DNA of 64,000 nt from Coniochaeta sp. PMI_546 (lineage: Eukaryota; Ascomycota; Sordariomycetes; Coniochaetales; Coniochaetaceae), in contig MU271148.1 in the NCBI GenBank assembly GCA_021432605.1, forward strand, positions 565,362 through 629,361. Reading direction: 5' to 3'. Position numbers and translations under genes: made by a program. The notes under the pieces were generated by a model. The model did not search any database and was not told the origin of the DNA. It saw only the letters and a program-made list of their open reading frames with translations. Shown here one piece after another: positions 11,831-21,794 of the stretch; within the stretch, counting starts at the first letter, position 1; every line of letters starts with the position of its first letter.

Positions 11831-13233
11831 CAGTGCGGAGAGCGGACGGCGAAGCGCCGATAGGTTTCTCGGTCTGGGTTGGGGCTCTGACGCCTGATGT
11901 TGCCCACCGGTCGAGATCATTCACACACGGCGACGCACATGAACACCCACCATGTCCACCATGTCCACACCCCAATCGCGTTCTCTCCCGCCAGCAGGAA
12001 TCGGCACCGGCCAACTCGAGACCTAGGTACCGTCCACACCCCCCAGCAACAACCCTGGGAGATTTCGCTAGACCCTGTACCGATCAGCCACATTGGACGC
12101 CTCTCCGCCCACTCGAACGGATTCCCGGCCTTGTCGCTCTCTAGCTTGCTTTGGGGTTGGCTCGTCATTGCTACCTTTTGGCTAACCCTTGCTACCCTGG
12201 CGCTGCCGGCTGGGCGACTCCTTGCCTTATTCAGTTTTTTTCCTCAAATCGACACTCGTTGGCCCAGACTGGGCTCAATTGTGTCTGCATCCCACACCCT
12301 ATTCGCTTTCTGGCGACTCTCCTCTTTCTCTTGCTTTCGCCGCCAACGTCAGTCCGACCAATCCATCCATCCACTCCACGTTGGCATCGTCTGGAGGTAC
12401 GGTAGACCACTTTGGTGTGTGCCGCTTCCCGTGGCATTAACTCCGCTGTTGCAAATGGGTCTTATCCTTCTCCTTCTTTGAAACGAAACAACTCTCTCTC
12501 TCTCTCTCATCGTACGTGTACCTACCGCATGTTCCGTCGGCTATCTTTAGGACACGGAAACATCACTTGCAGGGCCCATTGCATAACAGATGCTGTGTCC
12601 CGATCGCCGCAGAGCCAAACGGCATAGCAACCGATTTCTGGTTCTCTGATCGCGCCCAGTATCGCGTCCTCCTGCGGGGCAACCACCAGGAGAAGGGGGC
12701 CAGACAAGTAGCGCGCAGGAAAGCTCACGGATCATAGCGGCATTGACGTAGCACAGTGTTGCAACGCTGCGAGATCCCGCCCTTGGACTGGCGTGCTGGA
12801 AGTATTGCCTGGCTGCTCGGGCGAGATTGAGCCAGTTGGCACTTTGAGACATTGCGCCGCGCCCGGCCCTGATCGACAAGCCTTGCGTTCGTCTTTTCCC
12901 TCTGCCAAAAAGTACAGGGGAGAAGAGCCAAGCGATTGCCAGAGTCCGGGTCCAAGAGTATTCATCAAGCGTGGAGCCAAAAGTGATGAAGGGAGGGTTA
13001 TAGACCTCGAGCGGCGGATATTCGTTACGTCGTGGAGAATCAGGAAACTGGAACCGGGAGCCCCAAGATTCCCATCCTTTTGCCTTTTCCTGAAAGAGAT
13101 TCCGCGTCCGCCCAACATATCGGTCTGCATGTTCCTTGACCGGCCGCCTTCCAGTGTTCGCCCTATCGCAGAGCCTGCGGACTCGCTACCAGATCAGGCT
13201 CCGCCTATATACTGGCCTCTTAAACCTTCCACC

Positions 13234-15777
13234 ATGGCAGCGCCGTCGCACAACCCGTATCCTCGACCCGCAAACCCTCCCACAAGGTCTTACGACTCCT
13301 CCTCTGTCTCCTCAGCCACTTCGCCCAGAGTGCCGCCCCAGTATCTCGGGCGCTTGCTGGGCACAAGCGGAAGGTCGAATGCGGCCCCACCTCCTCAACC
13401 GATTGGGATTCCGCCTCTGCTCTCGTCTCATCATACTCATCGGGGCTCTTTCCAAACTCCCTACACGCCGGTGACGGCAGGATCTATCATGGGCCGGGAA
13501 TCGCTGCCATCGAACGACTCCGGCGCAGCGACGCCAGGGCCCTCCAGTGCGCAGCTGCAGTCGTCCAGCAGCTCACAGAAGAGGGCCTACCGGCAGAGGA
13601 GGAAGGATCCCAGCTGCGACGCCTGTCGCGAGAGAAAAGTCAAGTGCGACGCAACTGAGACCACCAGCTGCTCAGAATGCTCAAGCCGGAACGTAAAGTG
13701 CCAGTTCACCAAAGAAACGAATCGGCGCATGTCGTCAATCAAGCAGGTCCAAGACCTAGAGAAGCAGATGGATCGTCTGCGCCGTGAGAACGCCAGCCTG
13801 CGGCGTATGCTCCAAGACCGGGATGGTCAGACAGAGATGGACGTTGATGGTGTCGACCAGCTTCCGTTCCAGCTTCCGGACATAGGTACAGAGCCGAAGC
13901 GGAAGGCTAGGCCGGCGCCGGTGCATGATCTTGCTCGAGCAAGGTCGAACATTCGGACCTACTCTCGAGGCGTTTGGAAACCGCCAGCGAGCTTTCGACA
14001 ACCATCTGCGCCAACCGCTTGCGAGTGGCCCAAGGTCGACCTGCCGCCGAAGGCGTTGGTTGATCAACTCCTTCATGCCTACTACACATCAGCCCATACC
14101 ATGACGCCTATTCTGCATTGGCCCGCCTTTCAGCAGGGCGTCGAAGATCTGTACAAGCATGCCAAGCAACGCGACCGCAGTTCTCCGACATTCATATCCG
14201 TCTTCTTCGCTGTCCTCGCTGTTGGCTCCCTCTTCAGTCCGGATTCTCATCTTCCCCATCGCTCTACCCTCGGCACCGAAATGATCGAGGCGGCCCGACA
14301 GTTCGTCGACGTCTGGGCGAACGATTATGTGCTTGACCACGCGAGGACGTTCGTGCTGATGTCTTACTTCCTGAGCGAGATGAACATGAAGTCTACGGCC
14401 TGCACGTGGCTTGGTATGGCCCTCAGCGTGGCTCAGGACCTCGGGTTGCAATTGGAGTCTGGACCATGGCCCTTTATCGAAGGCGAAATGCGCAGACGGA
14501 CGTGGTGGACGATTTACGTGTTGGATCGGTCCCTGGCACTTGAGCTTGGCCGTCCGACCTTGATCGACGACTCGGATTGCGATGTTTCCCTGCCAGCCGC
14601 CGTTGACGACCACTACATTCATGATAACGGGATATCGGTACCGAACGGAGCAGAGCCACTGACACACTCTCTCCTCGCGATTATTCACGTCGTGCGCTCC
14701 TACGCCTCGATGAAAAAGGCTATGTCAGGCCCAGCCATTGCACCGACGAGACTGTCAACTTTCGATCAGCACTTTAGCGGCTGCCTAAGAACATTTCCAC
14801 CCATCTGCGACTCCGCAAGTACCACCCGCCTCTCACCGCACCTGCTGAATCCCTTGGTCTACCTCTTGCATGCTCGGTTACTCCTTCACCGACACAACCT
14901 TGCCCCGGCGTGTCCGCTAGATGTTCGCCTGACGGCAATCGAGGAATGTACCCACACAGCGGTGGAAACAGCAGCCTACCTCTCTCGCACGACGCACGAG
15001 CTTCCGTCAAGCGCGACAACAATGCTTCTGCTGCACACATTCCGGTGTGCCCTGTTCCTCCTGTTGACCGGACAGCTCGATCCGGCCATGACTTGTGTGC
15101 GAGCCCTTGCCTCGGTCAACTCACGAGCCGACGTAACGATCCCGTGCGGGCGCTTCCTCACCTTTTTTGCATCGACCTTGATAGGAAAGCGGGCCGAGGT
15201 CGAGGCATACTACTCACGATCTCAAGCAACATTCGCACAACTGCCGGCACGAGCCATCCAGGATGCTCTACTGCGGGACGAGGAACTCCTGGCTTATGTC
15301 AGCGCCGATCTCCAAGCATCCCCCGAGACGGCGTGGGTCTGGGCAGGTGGCGAACGCGAGCTTTACGCCCAAGCCGGAGCTTCTGCAGCCTTGGCAAGGG
15401 GGTCGTCGCCGGTTGCCAAGCTCGGCTCTCGTAGCGGACAGTTGTCCAGCTTCGAGACGCGTACAGGCCTCACGGACGACGAGGCCAGGGACTGGGGTGG
15501 CTGGGATCGGCTCGACGAGCTCCTCGGGGGTCTCGTGCCTCGCAAGGAGACCCCGCCGGCACCAGCGGCAGTACCGCTGAACTGGGCAGCGCCCTCGGGG
15601 CATTCCCTGCCTGCCTCCGGCGTCAAGGTCGAGCCGAGCGGGAATGCACCGTCCCTGCCGCCGCTGGGCGTGGCTCCGCCGGGGAATTCCGGAGACGGGA
15701 GCCCCTCCACCAGCCCGACGACGGGAGCCAAGAGCAAGAACAACGATAGGCTCAGCATCGCGAATATGTTGCAGTGA
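13234..15777 (+). CDS. Zn(II)2Cys6 transcription factor with fungal-specific middle homology domain
   Basis: Nuclear DNA-binding regulator of 847 residues in one exon. The start is the ATG at 13234 in an ACCATGGCA context; the frame is open farther upstream (to 12793) but without an ATG and without protein-like character. Residues 1-120 are Ser/Pro-rich and disordered. The binuclear zinc cluster uses Cys128, Cys131, Cys138, Cys146, Cys149 and Cys156 (CDACRERKVKC ... CSECSSRNVKC), followed by a basic linker and a short heptad-like dimerisation helix near 160-190 (QVQDLEKQMDRLRREN). The middle homology region spans roughly 260-560, with WLGMALSVAQDLGLQ and RRRTWWTIYVLDR typical of PF04082. The C-terminus is Pro/Ser-rich. 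Pathway targets cannot be read from the sequence, and no biosynthetic cluster surrounds it. It is preceded by an unusually long non-coding region. Confidence 0.9.
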   Translation: MAAPSHNPYPRPANPPTRSYDSSSVSSATSPRVPPQYLGRLLGTSGRSNAAPPPQPIGIPPLLSSHHTHRGSFQTPYTPVTAGSIMGRESLPSNDSGAATPGPSSAQLQSSSSSQKRAYRQRRKDPSCDACRERKVKCDATETTSCSECSSRNVKCQFTKETNRRMSSIKQVQDLEKQMDRLRRENASLRRMLQDRDGQTEMDVDGVDQLPFQLPDIGTEPKRKARPAPVHDLARARSNIRTYSRGVWKPPASFRQPSAPTACEWPKVDLPPKALVDQLLHAYYTSAHTMTPILHWPAFQQGVEDLYKHAKQRDRSSPTFISVFFAVLAVGSLFSPDSHLPHRSTLGTEMIEAARQFVDVWANDYVLDHARTFVLMSYFLSEMNMKSTACTWLGMALSVAQDLGLQLESGPWPFIEGEMRRRTWWTIYVLDRSLALELGRPTLIDDSDCDVSLPAAVDDHYIHDNGISVPNGAEPLTHSLLAIIHVVRSYASMKKAMSGPAIAPTRLSTFDQHFSGCLRTFPPICDSASTTRLSPHLLNPLVYLLHARLLLHRHNLAPACPLDVRLTAIEECTHTAVETAAYLSRTTHELPSSATTMLLLHTFRCALFLLLTGQLDPAMTCVRALASVNSRADVTIPCGRFLTFFASTLIGKRAEVEAYYSRSQATFAQLPARAIQDALLRDEELLAYVSADLQASPETAWVWAGGERELYAQAGASAALARGSSPVAKLGSRSGQLSSFETRTGLTDDEARDWGGWDRLDELLGGLVPRKETPPAPAAVPLNWAAPSGHSLPASGVKVEPSGNAPSLPPLGVAPPGNSGDGSPSTSPTTGAKSKNNDRLSIANMLQ

Positions 15778-16241
15778 ATGACTGCCATCTGCCAGCTGAC
15801 TTGGGATATCCCTGTACTTGGCCTTCTCAAACTGGTTGCGAAGTATCAGACGGAATCGAACGACGGCACCGGACGGCACCGAACCCCGGCAGTGCAGCAG
15901 AGACCCACCCGGGTTCCGCGAGTCAAAGTTAACGCGACGACCCAGCGCCGAGGACCGGAGTTTGCCAAGCATCAAGTGTCACGTCCGGTTGGGGACAACG
16001 ATCAGTATCGAATTGGTATTCGACCGTGGGCTGAATTGTACAATACATTTGGTGGAAGCTGCACAAGTGGTAGTGCTTTGATCAAGGGGTCTCTCCCCTC
16101 GAGAAGCACCGTTTCCATCAACATTTGTCAGGAACTCGCATGACTTTTTTTTGGTATTTGGTTCATTTTTATTTATTTATTTTGGAGATACCAACGTCTT
16201 TGTTTATTGTTTCTCGAATACTGCCAACCGGCGGGAGCAGA

Positions 16242-16256
16242 GGGGGGGGGGGGGGG
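16242..16256 (+). repeat. Run of 15 consecutive G
   Basis: Uninterrupted G tract about 465 bp downstream of the transcription factor stop. It could form a G-quadruplex or mark an assembly-sensitive homopolymer. Confidence 0.9.
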
Positions 16257-17401
16257 ATTATCTGCCATGATGAACATTTTTTGTGATTCAATCCGGAACA
16301 AGCTTCAGCAACAGCAAATGAGAAACGGGTATGACCTCAAAAAAAAAAACTGGTGGTGGACTTTTGGGGGCGAGTGTTGACGTCGTCCCTCTCCCAGGGG
16401 CTAATTTGTTTCCTTACTATACGAGATGGACGTCTCTTTGCATTAGAAAATGTGTTGAGCATATATACCGGGGAGGAAATGAAGGTCGAGTCATGGGGGA
16501 CTTTCAACGGTGGCTGTCATGACTTTCTACCTGCCTTAGGCACTTCTATGCTTTGTTATGGGGCGGTTTTTCGTTGGGGGAGGAAAAAGCATAGCCTGTC
16601 TGATCTGAGTTATTCCTGTTCCGAATATGGTCATGTTTGGTCCTGCTAGGGGCTGTATGTGGCGGTCCCTTGTTGTCCGGGCTTGTGTTCGAAGAGGCTC
16701 TGGGGTCAACGCCATCGCGGACCCTCCGCGGCGGAGGGGGAGAGACTATTTTCGTGTGTGTACAGGTCATGTTGGGCGGTCGTTTGGAGAAGCAGACTCC
16801 GAGTCTCGTCAGATCTGCAAAGCGTCCTAGGTATCCTCACTGGTGCAAATGCTTGTGCCTAGCAGGAAGAGGCAATGTATATGCCAGTTCTTACTCTGGG
16901 TACTCTGCCTCACCGTAATGTGCACTGTACGTAGACGAAGTATGTGTGAATTCTATCTCCACATAAGTTTGAAAATAAATGGTAATCTCTGCATGTGTGC
17001 TTTTGCTTTATATTTTCCTCTTTGTCTGCGCTTCGAGTAGATCATTCGACTACACACGCATTTCGGGTTCTTCTTCTGTGACACGGATACTGCATTCGTC
17101 GTACAAGTCCAGGAGATGGTATATCGACAACCACGAGTGTATGTGCCTCTCGATACACAAAGCGATATCTGTTATATTCTCAGCGATATCGATGGGTCTG
17201 CTCCGTAGGGTCGCCGTCATATGGCTCAAGCGCATTGTGGCAGGGGACAGGAACAGCCACATGCATGGCTGGAAGCCGACTGGCCAGAGAGTCCGGGGGT
17301 AACGATCCTGCCGCTTCCCCGCCACGTTTCCAAGTAGTAGGCACCCGTCTCCGACTTCCATTATCTTGTGTGCTATCAGGCGGTAGAGACACGAAGGAAA
17401 A

Positions 17402-17466
17402 CGAATAGTTCTTACTCGGTGATCACGAATAGTACTCACGCGGTGATCATACTTACTCGGTGATCA
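17402..17466. repeat. 24-bp tandem repeats carrying GGTGATCA, upstream of the HET gene
   Basis: Two full units (17402-17425 and 17426-17449, both starting CGAATAGT and ending GGTGATCA) and a third partial unit (17450-17466) ending in the same GGTGATCA. Each unit contains the palindrome TGATCA. The array ends about 130 bp before the HET start codon, so it may be a repeated factor-binding site; this role is inferred from position only. Confidence 0.8.
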
Positions 17467-17596
17467 TAATCATTTGCTGGCGCATGTGCATGAAGCTTAC
17501 GACGATCCACTGATGGTGTAACTTGGGGTCTGTTTGAAGACCTACGGCCACGCAACTCCAGTCCGAGTCTCCCTCAATGAAGAAACGAGTTTGACA

Positions 17597-18841
17597 ATGA
17601 GACTACTCAACACCACCACGCTTGAGCTGACGACATTTCAAGCATCTTGTCCCCAGTATGCTATCTTATCCCATACCTGGGGCGAAGACGAAGCTCCCTT
17701 CAGTGCCTTCGTCACCAAGTCTGCCATCCTCGGCCCAATCGCCCGGATCAGGAAGAAGAAGTACGTCAAGGTCATCAAGGCGTGCTCCCTCGCTAGTTCG
17801 CAGGGTTACCAGTGGATCTGGATCGACACCTGCTGCATCGACAAGAACTCGTCGGCCGAACTGTCGGAGGCGATCAACAGCATGTACTGCTGGTATGAGA
17901 GGGCGGGCGTATGTTACGCGTACCTCGTCGACGTCCGGCCGTCCTCACGGTCCAGACCAGACTCCGTATCGCGCACGCTGGCGCGTTCCAGGTGGTTCAC
18001 CAGGGGCTGGACGCTGCAGGAGCTGGTCGCGCCGCCGCATCTGGAGTTCTACGATTCAGAGTGGAACTTGATTGACACCAAGGCAGCGCTCGCGACGACG
18101 CTGGAGGAGGTCACGTCTATCCCCGCGAGGCTGTTCTCGGGGGCGTGGCAAAAGGTCTGCGCCAGCGGCATGGCGGGCCAGTCGCTGCAGCTGCTCTCCG
18201 TGGCGCAGAGGCTGTCGTGGGCTACTTCGCGGCAGACTACGCGGCCGGAGGACCTGGCTTACTGCCTTATGGGGCTGTTTGGCGTGCATATGCCGCTGCT
18301 ATATGGCGAGGGAGAGGAGAAGGCTTTTGTGCGGCTGCAGGCTGAGATCGCGAGCAATACCAACGACCAGAGCCTGTTCGCCTGGGGCGCGTGGTACGAC
18401 TCGAACGGCTGTGAGAAGTTGTTGTGCTACTCTCTGTTTGCGCCGCGTCCGAGCTGCTTTGCTGGTCTTCAGGACATCAGGGCGACGACTCGGTACTCGA
18501 GCGTGCTGGACTGGACGCCGCCCTTTGAGATGCTGAATGATGGATATCTCAGGATCAAGCTACGCGTCTGCGAGAACGTGGATGGGGATATTGAGGGGTT
18601 TATGGATAACGACCATGTTGCTTTCCTCGAGTGCGATGTGCGCGGGGATTCGGAGACAGTGGTTGGACTCTTCTTGAAGAGGCTTGATGACGCTGGTGGT
18701 ATGAGACGATATGTCCGGATCGACAGACTGCTTGGTCGGTTTCCCAGGCAGCTTGCCCTGGAATCTCCACTGCAAGACATTTTGCTTGGTTCGCTTCCTC
18801 GACATATCCCTCGCGTGGACTTTCATGGTAAAGTGCGTTGA
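17597..18841 (+). CDS. HET-domain (heterokaryon incompatibility) protein
   Basis: Protein of 414 residues, one exon, belonging to the large fungal family linked to non-self recognition and regulated cell death. The start at 17597 gives MRLLNTTTLEL, the usual beginning of this family. The HET domain occupies roughly residues 20-160 and shows its three blocks: YAILSHTW, WIWIDTCCIDK and SRWFTRGWTLQELVAP. It is followed by the commonly associated region with DLAYCLMGLFGVHMPLLYGEG (about 230-255) and a beta-rich C-terminal domain of unknown function. There is no NACHT, WD40 or ankyrin region, so it is the short form. Whether it acts as an incompatibility locus or is merely one of the many paralogues in such genomes cannot be decided here. 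It is on the same strand as the nuclease-fold gene, 244 bp upstream of it. Confidence 0.92.
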   Translation: MRLLNTTTLELTTFQASCPQYAILSHTWGEDEAPFSAFVTKSAILGPIARIRKKKYVKVIKACSLASSQGYQWIWIDTCCIDKNSSAELSEAINSMYCWYERAGVCYAYLVDVRPSSRSRPDSVSRTLARSRWFTRGWTLQELVAPPHLEFYDSEWNLIDTKAALATTLEEVTSIPARLFSGAWQKVCASGMAGQSLQLLSVAQRLSWATSRQTTRPEDLAYCLMGLFGVHMPLLYGEGEEKAFVRLQAEIASNTNDQSLFAWGAWYDSNGCEKLLCYSLFAPRPSCFAGLQDIRATTRYSSVLDWTPPFEMLNDGYLRIKLRVCENVDGDIEGFMDNDHVAFLECDVRGDSETVVGLFLKRLDDAGGMRRYVRIDRLLGRFPRQLALESPLQDILLGSLPRHIPRVDFHGKVR

Positions 18842-19085
18842 GGAAGAGGGAGGGGGAGACAGGTTGCCCACCTACCTCTGAGGCCGACTTCGGGTTAGGG
18901 TTATCACGTCCGTTGAGAAAATCCCTTTGACGTCACGGCTTTACCCCCAAAAAACGGCCTTGAACTGACATCACCGTGTTATCTGGTGCCTGGATTGATC
19001 ACATTAGCACAGCGGCACTCCTGTTACTTGTGTGTGCCCAGTAGCGGTAAGGGAATTTGATTCGTCAGGAAACCTGCAGACGGGG

Positions 19086-20297
19086 ATGAAGCGAGATGCA
19101 AGCCTCAGCCCGCCGCCCATCAAGCGGCGAAGACTTCAAGCCAGCGACACGGGCGAAGAGCAAGCGCCAGCACGAAATTTGGACACAACGATGCAGCCGC
19201 CACGGACAATCCGCATAGTCTCCTGGAACATCAACGGTCTAGAGGCATTTATTCCCGCGTCTGCTGCTCCCATAACCTCGTACTTCAAGCCTGTTCGTCA
19301 AAACGGAGTAGGCAGAGACACGAGCCACGCGCCGCACAATTCGCTACGTGCTTTTCTCTCACGGCACAACTGGCCAGAGGTTCTCTTCCTGCAGGAACTC
19401 AAGATCAGCCCAGCTTCCGAGACTCGGATCTCCGCTGCTCTTCTGGCAACTCTCAATGCTCCCTTGGGCCCGGACGACGAGGTTTCTCAGAGCACATCGT
19501 ACACAGTAGACATGGTCTTGCCGCGGGATAGGTTCAATGCCAAAGGCTTCCAGGGGAGGCTATACGGGGTCGGGACTATTTTACGGACGGACTTTGCAAG
19601 ACGCTTTGTGACGCGTGTGCGAGATGTCGACTGGGATCTGGAGGGCAGGGTCAGTGTCGTGGAGACTCGGCTTGGCGGCGGCACCACCGTCAATAGCAGC
19701 AAAGTCGGCGCAAGACCACTGGCTCTCATCAACGTCTACGCAGTCAATGGAACTTCTGCACCCTACAAGAACCCACAAACGGGCAAGGCCGAAGGCACGA
19801 GGCATGACCACAAACTTGCCTTCCACTCTCGTCTTCGCGACGAGGCTCTATCTCTGGAATCTCGTGGGTTCGATGTTGTCATTGCAGGCGATCTCAACAT
19901 TGCAAGGGGTCTTCTTGACGGTCATCCTAACCTCAGGACTTACCCAGCGCAACACTGCCATAACAGAGCTGACTTTAACGCCAAGTTCTTTGGGGCGGAA
20001 GATAATGACCGTGCGCAGGCCTATTTGGAAGCACCACAAGGCACGCAAAATCCGGCAGAAACCAAATGTTTGGACGGAGTGGACGTCTTCCGTGCGTTAC
20101 ATGGCTCGGAGCGGCGGTACACGTATCACGGGAGGACGAAGCAGTGGGGCGCGAGTGCCGACAGAGTCGATCTCATCATAACCTCAAAGAGATTATGGGA
20201 GGAAGGTCGTGTCCGTCAGACAGACATCATGGATACACCTCAGGAGCGTGGCCCGAGCGATCATGTTCCCATATGGGTGGAAGTGGCAATGAGCTAG
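19086..20297 (+). CDS. Exonuclease III / AP-endonuclease-family protein (EEP superfamily)
   Basis: Predicted metal-dependent phosphodiesterase of 403 residues, one exon; probably a DNA repair nuclease. The first in-frame ATG is 19086; an open extension upstream has only a GTG. The N-terminal 50 residues are basic and include a possible nuclear signal (PPIKRRR). The EEP catalytic blocks are present in order: SWNINGLEA (metal-binding Asn), FLQELKI (Glu), the INVYAVNG block, AGDLNIARG (Asp/Asn), ADRVDLIIT (Asp) and GPSDHVPIW (catalytic His). Large insertions between blocks and the YKNPQTGKAEGTRHD segment are typical of a fungal subgroup distinct from yeast Apn1/Apn2. The substrate could be abasic DNA, 3'-blocked DNA or a non-DNA phosphodiester. 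Confidence 0.85.
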   Translation: MKRDASLSPPPIKRRRLQASDTGEEQAPARNLDTTMQPPRTIRIVSWNINGLEAFIPASAAPITSYFKPVRQNGVGRDTSHAPHNSLRAFLSRHNWPEVLFLQELKISPASETRISAALLATLNAPLGPDDEVSQSTSYTVDMVLPRDRFNAKGFQGRLYGVGTILRTDFARRFVTRVRDVDWDLEGRVSVVETRLGGGTTVNSSKVGARPLALINVYAVNGTSAPYKNPQTGKAEGTRHDHKLAFHSRLRDEALSLESRGFDVVIAGDLNIARGLLDGHPNLRTYPAQHCHNRADFNAKFFGAEDNDRAQAYLEAPQGTQNPAETKCLDGVDVFRALHGSERRYTYHGRTKQWGASADRVDLIITSKRLWEEGRVRQTDIMDTPQERGPSDHVPIWVEVAMS

Positions 20298-20650
20298 GCC
20301 GCTGGTGCAGCCGGGCAGGAAACTCCCCTTGCTATAATGCTAGACTACCGGCGAGTGACCGTTCCGTGCGACTTGAGAGGGTGTACACTCGAGCAGTGCC
20401 CACTCTGTATCCGGTTAAGAGCGACGGAGCTTGTGCCAGGCTGCCACGCCCCCACTGCCGCAAGTCCAGCGACTGATCTCACCGTCGGGAAGGCGAGGCT
20501 GATATTGGGCATCATGCTTCTGTCCATCCCCACGCTTACACCACTTACTGACGACATTATATTCTCAACGTCATAACATGCCTCCCGCAGCCGTCATCTA
20601 CACCTGTGTCCGATCAAATGTCTCGTCATTTGACGAAGGTCTATAGAGCA
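20298..20650. other. Short intergenic stretch
   Basis: Between the EEP gene stop and the most distal recognisable trace of the S28 peptidase pseudogene. No feature seen. Confidence 0.4.
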
Positions 20651-21794
20651 TTAAAGAAGATCAAGGAGATTGCTCCTACAACAGCCCAATTGAACTGGTG
20701 CAGGAAGTCTCTGGTGCGCGCTGTTGGACGGAAAAGACGGAGTGTCGAAGGCCTCCATGACATTGCAGAGCTGCTGCAGACAGGTCGTGTACCCGTGGCT
20801 TTGCGCGCTGTTGATCAGCGACATGAACCAGACCCGCAAGGGCTTTTTTCAATCAATTCAAATCATATTGAGATGGGTCAAAGACTGACCGAGCCCTGAC
20901 GGAACTACCAACGTACTCCGCGAGTTCAATTTGAGTGCCTAGTCAGAACATATGGGTCTTTTTGCCCGCGTCCAGAATTTGAGCGATGCACGAGACCGCA
21001 GTACGCATGTCGGCCGTGCAGTTCTTAGGAAGGGCGCGGTAGACGGGGTTGGAGTTTATGGAGCCGTCTGGTACGGTCTGCACGGGCGCGGAGGAAGTCC
21101 ACACCGCGTAGAAGATGTCCGGTTTGTGGAGTCTCATCCACGCGCCTCTCATGCCGGGGTAAGAACCACCAACCCATATCCACAGCGTATGCGCCAGGGA
21201 TCCAGGTGCTGAGTCGCATGCTCGCCTGCCAGCAGCGTGTTACGACCGCCGATGCGCGTCTTGTCGAAGCGGTTGGCGAAATATGCCACGTCCTCGAGAG
21301 CTTGCGATACGGTCAGATACTTGTAGTCTATGGCGGAGCCGAGAGGCAGCCTTGCGCTGGAGGGCGAGTTCCCGTCGTCCCCATCCTGAGTCACTGGGGA
21401 GGGACGGCTCTATCCTTAAAACCGGTGATCCCAGCCCATAACGAGCCCGTTCCGTATCTTGACCAGTGCCAGCGCTGCGCTCTGCATTCCGTTCCAGCCG
21501 CCGAGGAGGACTGCGGCATCCCAGTCGCTCACCCCGCCTTCTCCCAATTCATGGAAGATAACTAGTTTGCCGGGCTTTCAGTAAGTGTCGTTGACCATAT
21601 ACCGGCCGTTAAAGGTGCGAGTGTTCGATGCGCTTAGATGGTCTAGCGGCAGGGATATGTTGTATCTCGGGACTATCAGTTCGTCCTGCTCATCATTGTC
21701 TACATAATTTGAAGGCCATCTCTGATTTTCCATGCCTGGCTTGTTGCAGCCTGGAGGACCATGCCAATGGTGAAGGCTTAGCTGGCAAGTCTCA
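20651..21794 (-). pseudogene. Decayed S28-family serine carboxypeptidase
   Basis: Read on the minus strand, pieces of one peptidase S28 (Pro-Xaa carboxypeptidase) lie in the right order but in different frames. A signal-peptide-like start is at about 21786 (MRLAS, then a TAA). Next are VPRYNISLPLDHL and NGRYMVNDTY near 21690-21580, interrupted by a TGA before KPGKLVIFHELGEGG. Then come LTVSQALEDVAYFANRF near 21300, a frame shift, and the nucleophile block WIWVGGSYPGM at about 21150-21185. MRGAWMRLHKPDIFYAVW and ALPKNCTADM follow (21150-20990), then a stop near 20943. A weak downstream trace (GYTTCLQQLCNVMEAFDT) continues to about 20750. Intact members are secreted enzymes of about 500 residues; roughly the last third is unrecognisable. 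At least three breaks make a functional product very unlikely. The ends are approximate. Confidence 0.62.

Larger units (their letters stand above)
5689..13233. other. Long gene-poor tract upstream of the Zn2Cys6 regulator
   Basis: About 7.5 kb in which I can support no gene. Open frames are short, mutually overlapping and lack family motifs. It holds a run of 16 A at 6880-6895, a GA run at 7274-7289, a CT run at 12492-12508, several small tandem repeats and a hairpin (listed separately), and many copies of short CCTACCTTA/TAAGGTAC-like motifs. The last 1.5 kb is CT-rich and is probably promoter plus long 5' leader of the transcription factor at 13234. Non-coding RNA genes cannot be excluded. 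Confidence 0.4.
15778..17596. other. Intergenic region between regulator and HET gene
   Basis: 3' region of the transcription factor and promoter of the HET-domain gene. It contains a 15-G homopolymer, T/A-rich stretches around 16150-16190 that may hold polyadenylation signals, and the tandem 24-bp repeats just upstream of the HET start. No supportable coding sequence. Confidence 0.4.

Noticed and set aside
11644-12481. Two overlapping plus-strand frames of 166 and 194 residues
   Set aside because: His/Pro/Ser/Cys-rich composition, overlapping frames and no splice-consistent partner; more likely promoter or leader of the transcription factor.
12793-13233. In-frame upstream extension of the transcription factor
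   Set aside because: No ATG in this extension, and the strong-context ATG at 13234 leads directly into the typical Ser/Pro-rich N-terminus.
18890-18902. GGGTTAGGGTTATC, resembling telomere repeat
   Set aside because: Only about one and a half units, internal and flanked by genes; chance occurrence.
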